Positions 1-8,926 of a DNA stretch of 64,000 bases are shown piece after piece. Location of the stretch: NCBI RefSeq assembly GCF_004342025.1, contig NZ_SLWN01000002.1, positions 682,001-746,000 on the forward strand. The letters run 5' to 3'. Position numbers and translations under genes: made by a program. The notes under the pieces are model-generated. The model made no database searches and was not told the DNA's origin. It worked only from the letters and a program-made list of their open reading frames with translations. This DNA comes from Kribbella steppae (lineage in GTDB: Bacteria > Actinomycetota > Actinomycetes > Propionibacteriales > Kribbellaceae). Position 1 is the first letter of the stretch, and each line of letters begins with the position of its first letter.

Positions 1-168
1 AGGTAGGGCTACCCGGGCACGGGGTCGGACAGCACTGGCGCAGGCCGCGAATGCCGGGATAACAGGGCCCGGAAACCACGGTTCACGCCGAGGGGCGTGC
101 TGCCCGGGATCTTCCCCGATCCCGGCCAACATCACGAGACAGTAACGAAGAAGTCCCGGAAGTGCCAA
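1..168 (-). promoter_or_regulatory. Candidate promoter plus partial ydaO-type (c-di-AMP) riboswitch leader
   Basis: Read on the minus strand, a -35 TTGGCA (168-163) and -10 TACTGT (144-139), 18 bp apart, precede a GC-rich leader running off the left edge. The leader contains GGCGTGAACCG, close to the conserved GGGGUGAAUC block of ydaO riboswitches, and ends in GGGTAGCCCTACC, where the family has a GGGUAG..CUACC stem before its CCGAAnCCGnCAG block, which would lie outside the window. In actinobacteria these leaders often precede rpf (resuscitation-promoting factor) genes, and rpfB commonly follows tatD, so position also fits. The decisive 3' block is not visible, so this is a tentative call. 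Confidence 0.35.
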
Positions 169-208
169 TCCTCTCGTCGGCGAGTCGCAAAAAGGTGTAA
201 TGAGGCGA

Positions 209-823
209 TCACGCCTCGTGATGGCCCCACTGCCCTCGATGCACGACTTCCGCCGTACTCCGGCGACCTCGTTCGAGCGACGGCGACCGCTTGTCCGGGG
301 CCCGGTAGCCGACCGACATCAGGCCGATCAGATCGAACCCGGCCGGCACCCCGAACTCCTGGTAGAGCTTGCCCACCTTGTCCGCGGGAGGCCCGAAAAA
401 GCACGCTCCCAGGCCTTCGTCGACGACCGTCTGCAGCATCAGCAGCACCGCCATCCCGGTGTCGACGTACCAGTACGGCGCCGTCCAGCGGGACTCGTCG
501 CGATCGGTCCAGCCCTTGTCCGGCTCGGTGTAGCGATCGAGGTACGCGTCCTTGTGCGCGAAGGCCAGGATCAGCAGCGGCGCGCGGCGCAGGCCTGTGA
601 TCCATTCCACATACTTCTCGTCGACATCCTCGGCCGTGATGGCCCAGTACCGGTCCCGGTCGTCGCCCTCGAGGGTCAGGAACGCCCACCCCTGGCTGAA
701 CCCGCCGGAGGGTGCGTGCAGGCCGTTCTCCAGGATGCGTTCCCGGATCTCCGCGGGAATCGGGCGATCGGGGTCGTAGTTGCGGACCATCCGGCGCCGC
801 CGGACTACCTCACTGAACTCCAT
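209..823 (-). CDS. Nitroreductase family FMN oxidoreductase
   Basis: A 204-aa protein with the classical nitroreductase opening: VVRRRRMVRNYDPDRPIP near residues 6-23, the basic segment that grips the FMN phosphate, then HAPSGGFSQGWAFL (about 36-49) and a late GLGACFFGP motif (about 137-145). Such enzymes reduce nitro groups, quinones or flavins with NAD(P)H and act as cytosolic dimers. The length is normal. It follows tatD on the same strand, separated by an ornithine cyclodeaminase remnant whose reading frame overlaps this gene's ATG by 17 bp. The natural substrate cannot be told. Confidence 0.85.
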   Translation of the reverse strand: MEFSEVVRRRRMVRNYDPDRPIPAEIRERILENGLHAPSGGFSQGWAFLTLEGDDRDRYWAITAEDVDEKYVEWITGLRRAPLLILAFAHKDAYLDRYTEPDKGWTDRDESRWTAPYWYVDTGMAVLLMLQTVVDEGLGACFFGPPADKVGKLYQEFGVPAGFDLIGLMSVGYRAPDKRSPSLERGRRSTAEVVHRGQWGHHEA

Positions 824-1036
824 GAGGCACTGTCTATCAGCCGCGCCAGCAGGTACGCCTCGGTCCCGGCGAGCCCGACCGAGCAGAAGATCACGGTCTG
901 ATCCGGCCCGGTCTGGCCGGCCGCGTCACCGGCGAGCACCGCGCCCAGGCTGGTCAGCCGGGCGTGCTGCGGCGTCCCGACCAGGATGAACGGCGGCTCG
1001 TACGCCGACGTCTGCGCCCGGCATCCGTGAGGACTT
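805..1036 (-). pseudogene. C-terminal remnant of an ornithine cyclodeaminase/mu-crystallin family gene
   Basis: A minus-strand frame between tatD and the nitroreductase translates to a tail with LGAVLAGDAAGQTGPDQ, then VIFCSVGLAGTEAYLLARL. This matches the end of ornithine cyclodeaminase family proteins (LGxLLAGxAPGRTxPDxxTLFxSVGLA). No usable start codon or NAD-binding core is present, only about 70 residues of a protein of about 310, and the frame starts directly after the tatD stop. I read it as the leftover of a deleted gene. It ends at a TAG inside the first codons of the nitroreductase. Confidence 0.6.
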
Positions 1037-1951
1037 TCACCATGCGCCGCCGAAGGCCCTGTTCGCGTTGGTGTTCAGGGCGTCGCAGAGCTCCGCGACC
1101 GAGATGTTCAGCACGCCGGCCATCTTCCGGACCGTGTGCGGGATCAGGTACGACGCGTTCGGCTGACCGCGATGCGGTGACGGAGTCAGGTACGGCGCGT
1201 CCGTCTCGACCAGCACGTGGTCGAGCGGGGTCACAGCCAGCGCGTCCCGCAGCGACTGAGCGTTCTTGAACGTCACCACCCCGGCGAAGCTCAGGAACGC
1301 ACCCCGGTTGACGCACTCGCGGGCGAACTCGGTGTCGCCGGAGAAGCAGTGCATCACCAGCCGGTCCGGCACCCCCTCGCGGTCCAGGATCCGCAGGATG
1401 TCGTCATGCGCGTCCCGGTCGTGGATCATCAGCGTCTTGTCCAGCCGCTTGGCCAGGTCGATGTGCGCGGCGAACGACTCGTGCTGCGCGGCCCGGCCGT
1501 CCTCACCGGTCCGGAAGTAGTCCAGGCCGGTCTCGCCGATCACCCGGACCTTGTCCGAGCTCTTCGCCAGTTGCTCGATCTCGGCCAGCGCGCTGTCCAG
1601 CTCGCCGACGGCCTTCAGCTTCGGCGCCTCGTTCGGATGCAGGGCGACGCCGGCGACGACGCCCTTGAACTGCTCCGCGGCCTCGACCGCCCAGACCGCG
1701 CCCGGCAGGTCGCAGCCGACCTGGACGATCCGGGTGACCCCGACCGACGACGCCAGCTTGATCGCGTCGGCCGGGCTCAGCCAGGCACCGTCCTCGCCGT
1801 CGGCGATGTCGAGATGGCAGTGCGCGTCGACCACACTCATCGGCAGTGGATCGGGCACCGCCGGCCGGGTCCGGTCCCGCGAGCGGCCGTCCTCCCCGAT
1901 GGCGGCCCGCTCGCGAGTGGGCCGGTGGACCTCCACACCGTCAGCAGACAT
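1037..1951 (-). CDS. tatD: TatD family metal-dependent hydrolase (DNase-like)
   Basis: A 304-aa TIM-barrel metallohydrolase. Visible metal ligands include VDAHCHLD (about 41-48), the GETGLDYF glutamate, MIHDRDAHDD and VMHCFSGD histidines, and the late VETDAPYLTP aspartate. TatD enzymes are cytosolic nucleases/hydrolases. The family core starts near residue 39 (MSVVDAHCH), so the upstream 38 residues may be an overlong start. In many actinobacteria tatD sits between metG and rpfB; here the canonical metG is 13 kb away, which suggests later insertions split the cluster. Confidence 0.92.
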   Translation of the reverse strand: MSADGVEVHRPTRERAAIGEDGRSRDRTRPAVPDPLPMSVVDAHCHLDIADGEDGAWLSPADAIKLASSVGVTRIVQVGCDLPGAVWAVEAAEQFKGVVAGVALHPNEAPKLKAVGELDSALAEIEQLAKSSDKVRVIGETGLDYFRTGEDGRAAQHESFAAHIDLAKRLDKTLMIHDRDAHDDILRILDREGVPDRLVMHCFSGDTEFARECVNRGAFLSFAGVVTFKNAQSLRDALAVTPLDHVLVETDAPYLTPSPHRGQPNASYLIPHTVRKMAGVLNISVAELCDALNTNANRAFGGAW

Positions 1952-1981
1952 ACGGCCTAGATTACTGACTAATCCTCAGCG

Positions 1982-2407
1982 CTATTCCTCAGACGCTTCC
2001 TTGACCTTCGCCACGAGCATCTCCCACATGCCCTTCGAGTGCGCGGCCTCGTCCTCGCTGCTGTTGTTGTCCTGGGTGAGTGTCAGGTGTGTCGAGGTGC
2101 CGTGGTCGTCCAGCGTGTAGGTCAGCGTGTGGTAGTTCTCCGGTACGTCGGGCTGCCCGCTCAACGGGCTGTAGTGCGTCACCCGCAGCGTCCGGCCGGG
2201 GTCGACCTCCAGGATCTCGCCCTTGTCCTCGTACGCCTTGCCTTCGTACTCGCCGCTCCAGGTGATCGGACTCCCCTGCTGCCAGTCCGTCTTCACCTCC
2301 GCGCCGAACATGAACTTCCTGATCTCGTCCGGATCGGTCAGCACCTCCCACACCCGCGCAGGTGATGCCTTGATATCCGTCTCCGCAGTAGCCAGGTAGT
2401 CGGCCAT
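1982..2407 (-). CDS. SRPBCC (AHSA1/START-like) family protein
   Basis: A 141-aa protein opening ADYLATAETDIKASPARVWE and continuing with VLTDPDEIRKFMFG, typical of the AHSA1/CalC group of helix-grip SRPBCC proteins, which bind hydrophobic ligands or regulate chaperones and toxins. The ATG at 2407 is preferred over an upstream TTG because GAGGAG lies 9 nt before it. It sits between metG-1 and tatD on the same strand with short gaps and may be cotranscribed. No ligand can be inferred. Confidence 0.85.
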   Translation of the reverse strand: MADYLATAETDIKASPARVWEVLTDPDEIRKFMFGAEVKTDWQQGSPITWSGEYEGKAYEDKGEILEVDPGRTLRVTHYSPLSGQPDVPENYHTLTYTLDDHGTSTHLTLTQDNNSSEDEAAHSKGMWEMLVAKVKEASEE

Positions 2408-2471
2408 GTCCCTCAACTCCTCTCTACCCCGACCGTACGACGACCCCGCCTTACGCGCTTGTAGAAAAGCG

Positions 2472-4226
2472 TCAACCGAGCCGCGCGAGCTCCTCCTCGA
2501 CCACGTCGGGTGCCAGCTTCGTGAAGATCGGCGTCGGCGACGGCACCGGAGTCCCCGGTACGACGGGATCCGACGCCCACCGCGGTTGCGCGGAGTAGTC
2601 GCCGGTGATGATCGGGTACGACGGGCCGCCGTCGAGGTCGGCGACCTCGTGGATCTCCGGCTGCGGGAGGAACGTCCCCGTGCCGCCGAGGGCCTCGTGG
2701 ACGCGTTGGGCCGAGTGCGGCAGGAAGGGTGCGAGCAGTCGGTTGCTGTCGGCTACCACCTGGGCGGCGACGTGCAGGATCGTCGCCTTGCGCTCCGGGT
2801 CGGACTCTTTCCAGGGTGCCTGCTGGGAGAGGTACTGGTTCGCCTCGGCCGCGTTGTGCATCGCCGCGCCGATCGCGAGCTTGAGCCGCTGGTGCCGGAG
2901 ATGGTCGCCGACGGCACCGAACGCCTCATTGCTGGCGGCAAGCAGTTCGCGGTCGGCCGGGGTGAGCTGACCGGCCGCCGGGATCGCACCGAAGCTCTTC
3001 GCGATCATCGACGCGGTCCGGTTCACCAGGTTGCCCCAGGTGCTGACCAGTTCGTCGTTGTTGCGGCGGACGAACTCGGCCCAGGTGAAGTCGGTGTCCT
3101 GGGTCTCGGGTCCGGCGACGGAGATGAAGTACCGCAGCGCGTCCGGCCCGTAGCGTTCGAGGACGTCGCGGACGTAGATCACCACCGAGCGGGACGACGA
3201 GAACTTCCGGCCCTCCATGGTGAGGAACTCGCTGCTGACCACCTCGGTCGGCAGGTTCAGGGCGCCGTACCGGCCAGGAGTTCGGTTGTAGCCGAGGAGC
3301 TCGGCCGGCCAGATCTGGGCGTGGAAGGTGATGTTGTCCTTGCCCATGAAGTAGTAGGACTGTGCGTCCGGATCGCACCACCACCTGCGCCAGGCGTCCG
3401 GATCGCCCGTACGGCGGGCCCACTCGATGCTGGCGGACAGGTAGCCGATGACGGCGTCGAACCACACGTACAGCCGCTTGTTGGCGTTCTCCTCCCAGCC
3501 CGGTAGCGGGACCGGGATCCCCCAGTCGATGTCGCGGGTCATCGCGCGCGGCCGGACGTCGTCGAGCAGGTTGAGGGCGAACTTCAGCACGTTGGGACGC
3601 CAGCCGCTGCGAGTCTGCAGCCAGGAGCCGAGCGCGTCGGCGAGGGCCGGGAGATCGAGGAAGAAGTGCTCGGTTTCGACGAAGACGGGGGTCTCGCCGT
3701 TGATGCGGCTGTGCGGGTTGCGGAGGTCGATCGCGTCCAGTTGGTTGCCGCAGTTGTCACATTGGTCACCGCGCGCGGCGCCGTACCCGCAGATCGGGCA
3801 CGTGCCCTCGATGTAGCGGTCGGGCAGAGTGCGTCCGGTCGACGGTGAGATCGCGCCCATCGTGGTCCTGGGGACCAGATATCCGTTGCGGTGAACGGTT
3901 CTGAACAACTCTTGCGCGACGGCGTAGTGATTGCGGGTGGTGGTCCGGGTGAACAGGTCGTACGACAGTCCGAGCCCCTGCAGGTCCTCGACGATCACCC
4001 GGTTGTACCGATCGGCGAGCTCGCGCGGGCTGACACCTTCCCGCTCGGCCTGCACCAGGATCGGCGTACCGTGCTCGTCCGTCCCCGACACCATCAGCAC
4101 GTCATGACCGGCCATCCGCAAGTACCGGCTGAACACATCGGAGGGGACACCGAAGCCGGAGACGTGGCCGATGTGCCTGGGACCGTTCGCATACGGCCAG
4201 GCCACGGCGGACAGGATGCTGGTCAT
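2472..4226 (-). CDS. metG: Methionine--tRNA ligase, paralogue 1 (zinc-binding, KFSSS form)
   Basis: A 584-aa class I tRNA synthetase that charges tRNA-Met. Visible are HIGH at 18-21, a TDEHGTP block, a CPICGY...CDNCGN four-cysteine zinc knuckle, [11 protein letters not shown], the WFDAVIGY strand, and GRKFSSSRS in place of KMSKS. The ATG at 4226 is chosen because GGGAGG lies just upstream and the protein then begins directly with the catalytic fold ([15 protein letters not shown]). A second, different metG lies at 15216-16784. The altered KMSKS loop and the hairpin over its start suggest a specialised or conditionally translated copy, possibly for tolerance to a synthetase inhibitor; that is inference. 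Confidence 0.93.
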   Translation of the reverse strand: MTSILSAVAWPYANGPRHIGHVSGFGVPSDVFSRYLRMAGHDVLMVSGTDEHGTPILVQAEREGVSPRELADRYNRVIVEDLQGLGLSYDLFTRTTTRNHYAVAQELFRTVHRNGYLVPRTTMGAISPSTGRTLPDRYIEGTCPICGYGAARGDQCDNCGNQLDAIDLRNPHSRINGETPVFVETEHFFLDLPALADALGSWLQTRSGWRPNVLKFALNLLDDVRPRAMTRDIDWGIPVPLPGWEENANKRLYVWFDAVIGYLSASIEWARRTGDPDAWRRWWCDPDAQSYYFMGKDNITFHAQIWPAELLGYNRTPGRYGALNLPTEVVSSEFLTMEGRKFSSSRSVVIYVRDVLERYGPDALRYFISVAGPETQDTDFTWAEFVRRNNDELVSTWGNLVNRTASMIAKSFGAIPAAGQLTPADRELLAASNEAFGAVGDHLRHQRLKLAIGAAMHNAAEANQYLSQQAPWKESDPERKATILHVAAQVVADSNRLLAPFLPHSAQRVHEALGGTGTFLPQPEIHEVADLDGGPSYPIITGDYSAQPRWASDPVVPGTPVPSPTPIFTKLAPDVVEEELARLG

Positions 4227-4308
4227 GGGGCCTCCCGGCCTGGACTGAGGAGCGCAGGGAGCGAAGCGACTGGAGTGACGAGGGAAGGCCGGGAGTTGAA
4301 GCCCCATG
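4224..4308 (-). promoter_or_regulatory. Hairpin burying the metG-1 ribosome site and start codon
   Basis: In the metG-1 leader an 18-nt arm at 4224-4241 (holding the ATG and the GGGAGG ribosome site) pairs perfectly with 4286-4295 plus 4301-4308, interrupted only by a 5-nt bulge (4296-4300). The outer eight pairs are CATGGGGC with GCCCCATG and the inner ten are AGGCCGGGAG with CTCCCGGCCT. The loop is about 44 nt. Formation would block initiation. No T-box AGGGTGG signature was seen in the leader. Confidence 0.55.
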
Positions 4309-4477
4309 ACCTCCGCGCCGGAGGCGCGGCATTCAATACAGTCATGCTGCCGACTGTAGAAGGACCGCCGGGGTTACGCAGCCGGATTGTGTAGGAAGTC
4401 AGCAGGTCCGGCGATGTTCGGGCAGCCTCCGCCGCATTAGGTTGCGAGTCGGTTCCGCCGACCGACAGGAGCATCCG

Positions 4478-6649
4478 ATGACCAGGAAATCCCGGATCAG
4501 CGCGGCCCTCGCCGTACTGGGTCTGGTGGTGGGGACCACCGCCGCGCCCAGTGAGACAGCCGCGACCGTCACCCCGATCCCGGTGCAGGTTCTCAGCCTG
4601 ACCGACCTGCACGGCTACCTGTCCGAGACCGAGAATCTGACCATCGCCGGGCCGTCGGGCACCTTGGCCGTCGGTGGCGCCGGCTATCTGAAGGCACATC
4701 TGGACAAGCTGCGGGCCGGGCAGCCGAACAGCTTCCTGATCGGTTCGGGCGACCAGTTCAGTGGCTGGCCGGACTACACGCAGGCGTTCGCGAACGAGCC
4801 GACGATCGAGGTGCTGAACGCCCTCGGGATGGACTTCGACGTGGCCGGGAACCACGAGTTCGACCGGGAGTTCCCGTTCCTGCGCCGGATGACGACCGGC
4901 GCCTGCTACGGCACGCCGGGCTTCGACTCCTGCTTCAAGGACTCGACCGGACGGAACTTCCACGGCACCGACTACGCCTACCACGCGGCCAACATCGTCG
5001 ACCCGCGGACAGCACGTCCGGTGCTGCCGCCGTACTGGATCGCCAACGCCGGCTCGGCCCGCATCGGCTTCATCGGACTGGGTTTCCCGGGGACGCCGAC
5101 CGAGACTCTGTCGATCGGCGGGTCCGGGTTCAACTTCCAGGGCCTGGTCGAGGCGGCGAACCGGGCCGCGGCGGAGCTGAAGGCCCAAGGTGTGAACGCG
5201 ATCGTGGTCAGCATGCACGAAGGCGGTCAGCAGGGCGGCCTGTACGACGAGTGCAAGAACCCGATCGGCCCGATCTTCGACGCCGCCCGGGCGATGTCCC
5301 CCGACATCGACGTGATCCTCGGCGGCCACTGGCACACCGCGTTCAACTGCATGATCCCCGATCCGAACGGCGTACCGCGTCCGGTCCTGGAGGCGAGCAA
5401 CCACGGTCGCGTGCTGGGTGAGGTGAACCTGTCGCTCGACCCGGCCACCGGTGAGGTCATCCGGTCCGCGACCACGGCCGCCAACCATGCGGTGACCAAG
5501 AACCTGACACCGGATCCAGGGATCCAGAAGACGGTCAAGTACTGGATGGACAAGTGGGCGGCTCGTCAGAGCCAGCCGCTGACCACGCTCGACCGTGATC
5601 TCGACTTCGCCAAGACGGCCGAGAGCCGCACCGGCAATCTGGTCGCCGATCTCTACCGCGCAGAGGCTGCGCACGACGACGCCGACTTCGCCCTGGTACC
5701 GGCCGACCTCGGCATCGACGTGATCGCCGCCGGTCTGCAAGCAGGGACAGTGATGTACGGCGAAGCCTGGCCGGTCGCCGGGATCTCGCCGATCACCACG
5801 CTGTCGATGAAGGGATCGACGGTCGAGGCGGTCCTCGAGCAGCAGTGGATCCCGCCGGCGTACGGCTGCAGCAGATTGTCGTCACTCGCGACCTCGGCCA
5901 ACTTCCGCTACACCTACGACCTGGGCAGACCGGTCGGCGACCGGGTCGATCCGGCGAAGGTGCTCGTCGACGGCAGGCCGCTGCGGCTCGACCGCACGTA
6001 CCGGGTGGCGACGACTGCGGTGATGCCGCTGCATGGAGCGCAGTACGGCTATCCGGGCTTCCAGCAGTTCACCGATCTCGACCGGGCGCCGCGGATGGGC
6101 CAGGAAGTGTTCCTGAACCACCTGCGGACGCACCAGCTGATCAAGGCGCCGGCGCTTGGCCGGGTGACCGCGATTCCGGGCACGCCGCCGCCGGTCGACG
6201 GGCCGTTCGGTCCGCTGAACCTGCTGCCACAGCAGGAGATGACGGCAACCGCGACCAGCCAGGGATCGACCGCCTACAGCGCGGCCGCCGCGCTCGACGG
6301 GAACTGCGCGACCATGTGGCACTCGAACTGGAGCCCGCACGCGCCGCTGCCGCAGCACATCACGCTCGACCTCAAGACCATGCGAGCGATCGAGGCCCTC
6401 GTCTACACCCCACGCCAGGACGCCGCGGTCCCGAACGGCCGGATCTCGTCGTACGACGTCCAGACGAGCACCGACGGAGTCACGTTCACGTCGGTCGCGA
6501 CGGGCAGCTGGGACGGCACTGTGGATGCCAAGATCGCCCGGCTGCCGTCCGGTACGACGGCCCGCTACGTCCGGCTGATCGGCCTGGCCGGCGGCGCGGA
6601 CTACGCGGCCGCGACCGAGCTCAATATAGCTCTAGCTCCGGGTTCCTGA
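4478..6649 (+). CDS. Secreted bifunctional metallophosphatase/5'-nucleotidase with C-terminal discoidin-like domain
   Basis: A 723-aa exported enzyme. Residues 1-29 form a Sec signal peptide (TRKSRISAALAVLGLVVG core). The metallophosphoesterase motifs follow: SLTDLHGY, GSGDQFSGW, GNHEFD and GGHWHTAF. A 5'-nucleotidase C-terminal domain follows (about 360-560, with ESRTGNLVADL), then a last 130 residues resembling an F5/8 type C carbohydrate-binding domain (AALDGNCATMWHSNWS, HITLDLKTMRAIEALVY). It probably hydrolyses extracellular nucleotides for phosphate or nucleoside salvage while attached to polysaccharide. The ATG at 4478 has AGGA 7 nt upstream. Its 3' end overlaps the convergent AraC gene by 29 bp. 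Confidence 0.9.
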   Translation: MTRKSRISAALAVLGLVVGTTAAPSETAATVTPIPVQVLSLTDLHGYLSETENLTIAGPSGTLAVGGAGYLKAHLDKLRAGQPNSFLIGSGDQFSGWPDYTQAFANEPTIEVLNALGMDFDVAGNHEFDREFPFLRRMTTGACYGTPGFDSCFKDSTGRNFHGTDYAYHAANIVDPRTARPVLPPYWIANAGSARIGFIGLGFPGTPTETLSIGGSGFNFQGLVEAANRAAAELKAQGVNAIVVSMHEGGQQGGLYDECKNPIGPIFDAARAMSPDIDVILGGHWHTAFNCMIPDPNGVPRPVLEASNHGRVLGEVNLSLDPATGEVIRSATTAANHAVTKNLTPDPGIQKTVKYWMDKWAARQSQPLTTLDRDLDFAKTAESRTGNLVADLYRAEAAHDDADFALVPADLGIDVIAAGLQAGTVMYGEAWPVAGISPITTLSMKGSTVEAVLEQQWIPPAYGCSRLSSLATSANFRYTYDLGRPVGDRVDPAKVLVDGRPLRLDRTYRVATTAVMPLHGAQYGYPGFQQFTDLDRAPRMGQEVFLNHLRTHQLIKAPALGRVTAIPGTPPPVDGPFGPLNLLPQQEMTATATSQGSTAYSAAAALDGNCATMWHSNWSPHAPLPQHITLDLKTMRAIEALVYTPRQDAAVPNGRISSYDVQTSTDGVTFTSVATGSWDGTVDAKIARLPSGTTARYVRLIGLAGGADYAAATELNIALAPGS

Positions 6650-7538
6650 CCGCGTCGCGGTGGGCCGTCGGGGCCATCCCGTACCGGCGGCCGAACTGCC
6701 GGCTGAAGTAGTGCGCTGACTCGAACCCGACCGCGCGGGCGATCTGTGCGACGGACATGTCGGTGGCACCGAGCAGCTCGGCCGCCCGCTGCAATCGCAA
6801 TGCCATCACCACGTTCATGATCGAGTCGCCGACCTGTTCCTTGAACAGGTGCGCGAGCCGGGAGACCGAGATCTGCGCGATCCCGGCCAGCGAGGTCAAG
6901 GTGTGCGGCCGCGCCGGGTCCGCTGAGATCGCGTCGAGCACGAGCTGGACCCGTGCGTCGAGGTGCTGGGTCTCCCGGCGCAGGCTGGCGACAGCGGTCA
7001 ACAGCACCTCCTCGATGCCGTTCATGGTCAGTTCGACCGCGACGCTCTTCTCCAGCAGGTGCAGCTCGGTGTCGCCGGTCGGCGACAACCCTGCGCGCTG
7101 TGCGTCGCGGTGCAACCGGTCGAACGCCGACACCATCCGGTCCGTCTCCGACGACCTGGTCAGCCGCACGTACGACAGGCCCGGCATTGCCTGCGGCAAC
7201 GAGAGCCAGGTGTGCCACTCGCGCCGCGGCTGGAAATGCGCCCACCAGGATTCCCAGTAGGTCCCGACGGTTCCGTAGTCGTGCGGGGTGCCCGGGCTGA
7301 CCAGGACCAGGTCGCCGTGGCGCAGCGTGAGCCTGTTCGTGCCGATCACGTACCGGCCGGTGCCGCCGGCGGTGTAGAGCAGGTACCAGCTGCCCACGCC
7401 GTCCGGCCGGACGACCCGGTAGTCACCGCCGCTGTGGAAGTGGCCGGTGACCAGTTTGCTCGGTGGCGGGATCTCGCTGTAGAGCTCGATCAGCACCTGA
7501 GTAGCAAGATCGTGGTCGAAGTCAGCAGGCTCCGTCAT
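6621..7538 (-). CDS. AraC family transcriptional regulator
   Basis: A 305-aa regulator with an N-terminal cupin sugar-binding half (GHFHSGGDYRVVRPDG, LTLRHGDLVLVSPGTPHDY) and a C-terminal double helix-turn-helix (about 205-300: LAGIAQISVSRLAHLFKEQ and MSVAQIARAVGFESAHYFSR). It is transcribed divergently from the alpha-galactosidase/ABC operon with 77 bp between them, so it most likely senses the imported sugar and controls that operon. A GAGGGG ribosome site precedes the ATG. Its end overlaps the nucleotidase gene on the other strand. Confidence 0.92.
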   Translation of the reverse strand: MTEPADFDHDLATQVLIELYSEIPPPSKLVTGHFHSGGDYRVVRPDGVGSWYLLYTAGGTGRYVIGTNRLTLRHGDLVLVSPGTPHDYGTVGTYWESWWAHFQPRREWHTWLSLPQAMPGLSYVRLTRSSETDRMVSAFDRLHRDAQRAGLSPTGDTELHLLEKSVAVELTMNGIEEVLLTAVASLRRETQHLDARVQLVLDAISADPARPHTLTSLAGIAQISVSRLAHLFKEQVGDSIMNVVMALRLQRAAELLGATDMSVAQIARAVGFESAHYFSRQFGRRYGMAPTAHRDAVRNPELELY

Positions 7539-7615
7539 GGTCGATCCCCTCGTTGGCGCTCCAAGATTAGCGACACAGCAGCAAGATCCTGCACCCCCAG
7601 CGAATCGAGGATCCC
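7539..7615. promoter_or_regulatory. Divergent araC / alpha-galactosidase control region
   Basis: This 77-bp spacer must hold both promoters and the AraC-type operator. The plus side has GAGG six nt before the GTG of the alpha-galactosidase; the minus side has GAGGGG before the araC ATG. No clean palindrome is visible, as is usual for AraC sites, which tend to be direct repeats. Confidence 0.5.
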
Positions 7616-8926
7616 GTGGGTTTCAGCACTGTCGCCGAGCTCGGGTACGACGCCACCACCCTGGTCTTCGAGCACGGTTGGCAGTCGTGGAGCCCGAGCG
7701 GCTGGTACCGGCTCGACGACAGTCCGCCCCGGCCGACCGCGCCGAACCACCACGTGATGGCGTATCGGCCGGGCATCGCCGCCGGCCGGTTCCAAGGCGA
7801 GGGTCTGCTCGCGGTAGCCACCGGCGGCGAGGTCGTCGTGGCGGCCGCTACCAGCCCTGACGCGGTCCCGTCGATCCGCGCCGAGGTCCGGGACGGCCGG
7901 CTGGTGATCTCGGCCGACGGCGAGGTGAAGCTCACCACGAGCACCCAGACGAACCCGAATCAGGCGCTGGCCGACTGGGCCGAAGCCTTCGGTACGACGC
8001 CCGTCCGGGTGTTCGGACCGTCCTGGTGCAGCTGGTACGCGTACTGGGGCAAGGTGACCGAGCGGGACGTGATGAACGACGTCCGGCAGTTCGACCAGCA
8101 CGATCTGAGCGTCGACCTGGTGCTGCTGGACGAGGGTTACCAGGCGGATATCGGCGACTGGCTCACGCCGCGCGACGACTTCGGGTCGACCGTGCGGCTG
8201 GCCGCCGACATCCGATCGAGCGGCCGCCGGGCCGGGATCTGGGTGGCCCCGTTCCTGGTCGGCAGCGCCAGTGAGACCGCCCGCCGGCACCCGGACTGGC
8301 TCGTCCCCGGAATCAGCGCGGGCACCAATTGGGGCCAAGAGCAACTGGTTCTGGACGTCACGCACCCGGGTGCCGCGCAACATCTGCAGGACGTGTTCAC
8401 CGAGTTGTGCCGGCAGGGCTACGACCACTTCAAGCTGGACTTCCTCTACGCCGGCGCGATCGAAGGCCCGCGGCACGAACCGATCGACGGTATCGCCGCC
8501 TACCGGCACGGGATGCGACTGCTGCGGCAGGCAGTCGGGCCGAACCGGATCCTGCACGGGTGTGGCGCCCCGATCCTTCCCAGTCTCGGGTTGGTCGACT
8601 GCATGCGGATCTCGCCCGACACCGATCCGCTCGTCGACCCGCCGTCCGGCGACATCAGTCAGCCAGGGCAGCGCGGTGCGCGGTCCACCTCGGTCGCACG
8701 CGAGTTCCTGCACGGCCGGTGGTGGGCGAACGACTCCGACTGCCTGATCGTGCGGCCCGACATCCAGCAGCGAGAGCGCTGGGCCGATCACATCGACGCC
8801 GGCCCTGGGTTGCGGATGTCGAGTGACCCGATCGGCGAGCTCGACCGCTGGGGCCTCGACCGGACCCGTGAGTTGCTGGTCCCGAGTTCGCCTCGCCCGC
8901 ATCCGCTCAAGGATCCCGATGCTTAG
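7616..8926 (+). CDS. GH36-type alpha-galactosidase (melibiase-like)
   Basis: A 436-aa cytosolic glycosidase. The barrel starts near 125 with RVFGPSWCSWYAYWGKV; DEGYQADIGDW follows near 172. YDHFKLDFLYAG places the likely nucleophile at D275, and CMRISPDTDP gives a likely acid/base at D335. These match clan GH-D alpha-galactosidases. It is shorter than the usual 700-aa GH36 form because most of the N-terminal beta-sandwich is missing. The GTG start has GAGG six nt upstream. It is first in a five-gene operon with a sugar ABC importer and a PhyH dioxygenase, so it probably cleaves an imported alpha-galactoside or a related glycoside. Confidence 0.85.
   Translation: MGFSTVAELGYDATTLVFEHGWQSWSPSGWYRLDDSPPRPTAPNHHVMAYRPGIAAGRFQGEGLLAVATGGEVVVAAATSPDAVPSIRAEVRDGRLVISADGEVKLTTSTQTNPNQALADWAEAFGTTPVRVFGPSWCSWYAYWGKVTERDVMNDVRQFDQHDLSVDLVLLDEGYQADIGDWLTPRDDFGSTVRLAADIRSSGRRAGIWVAPFLVGSASETARRHPDWLVPGISAGTNWGQEQLVLDVTHPGAAQHLQDVFTELCRQGYDHFKLDFLYAGAIEGPRHEPIDGIAAYRHGMRLLRQAVGPNRILHGCGAPILPSLGLVDCMRISPDTDPLVDPPSGDISQPGQRGARSTSVAREFLHGRWWANDSDCLIVRPDIQQRERWADHIDAGPGLRMSSDPIGELDRWGLDRTRELLVPSSPRPHPLKDPDA

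Noticed and set aside
805..1036. Ornithine cyclodeaminase remnant as the missing SbnB partner of the Zur operon
   Set aside because: It is 20 kb away, truncated and linked to tatD; no evidence connects the two.
4224..4477. T-box riboswitch upstream of metG-1
   Set aside because: No AGGGTGGNACCGCG antiterminator block or specifier-loop context found; only the local hairpin is supported.
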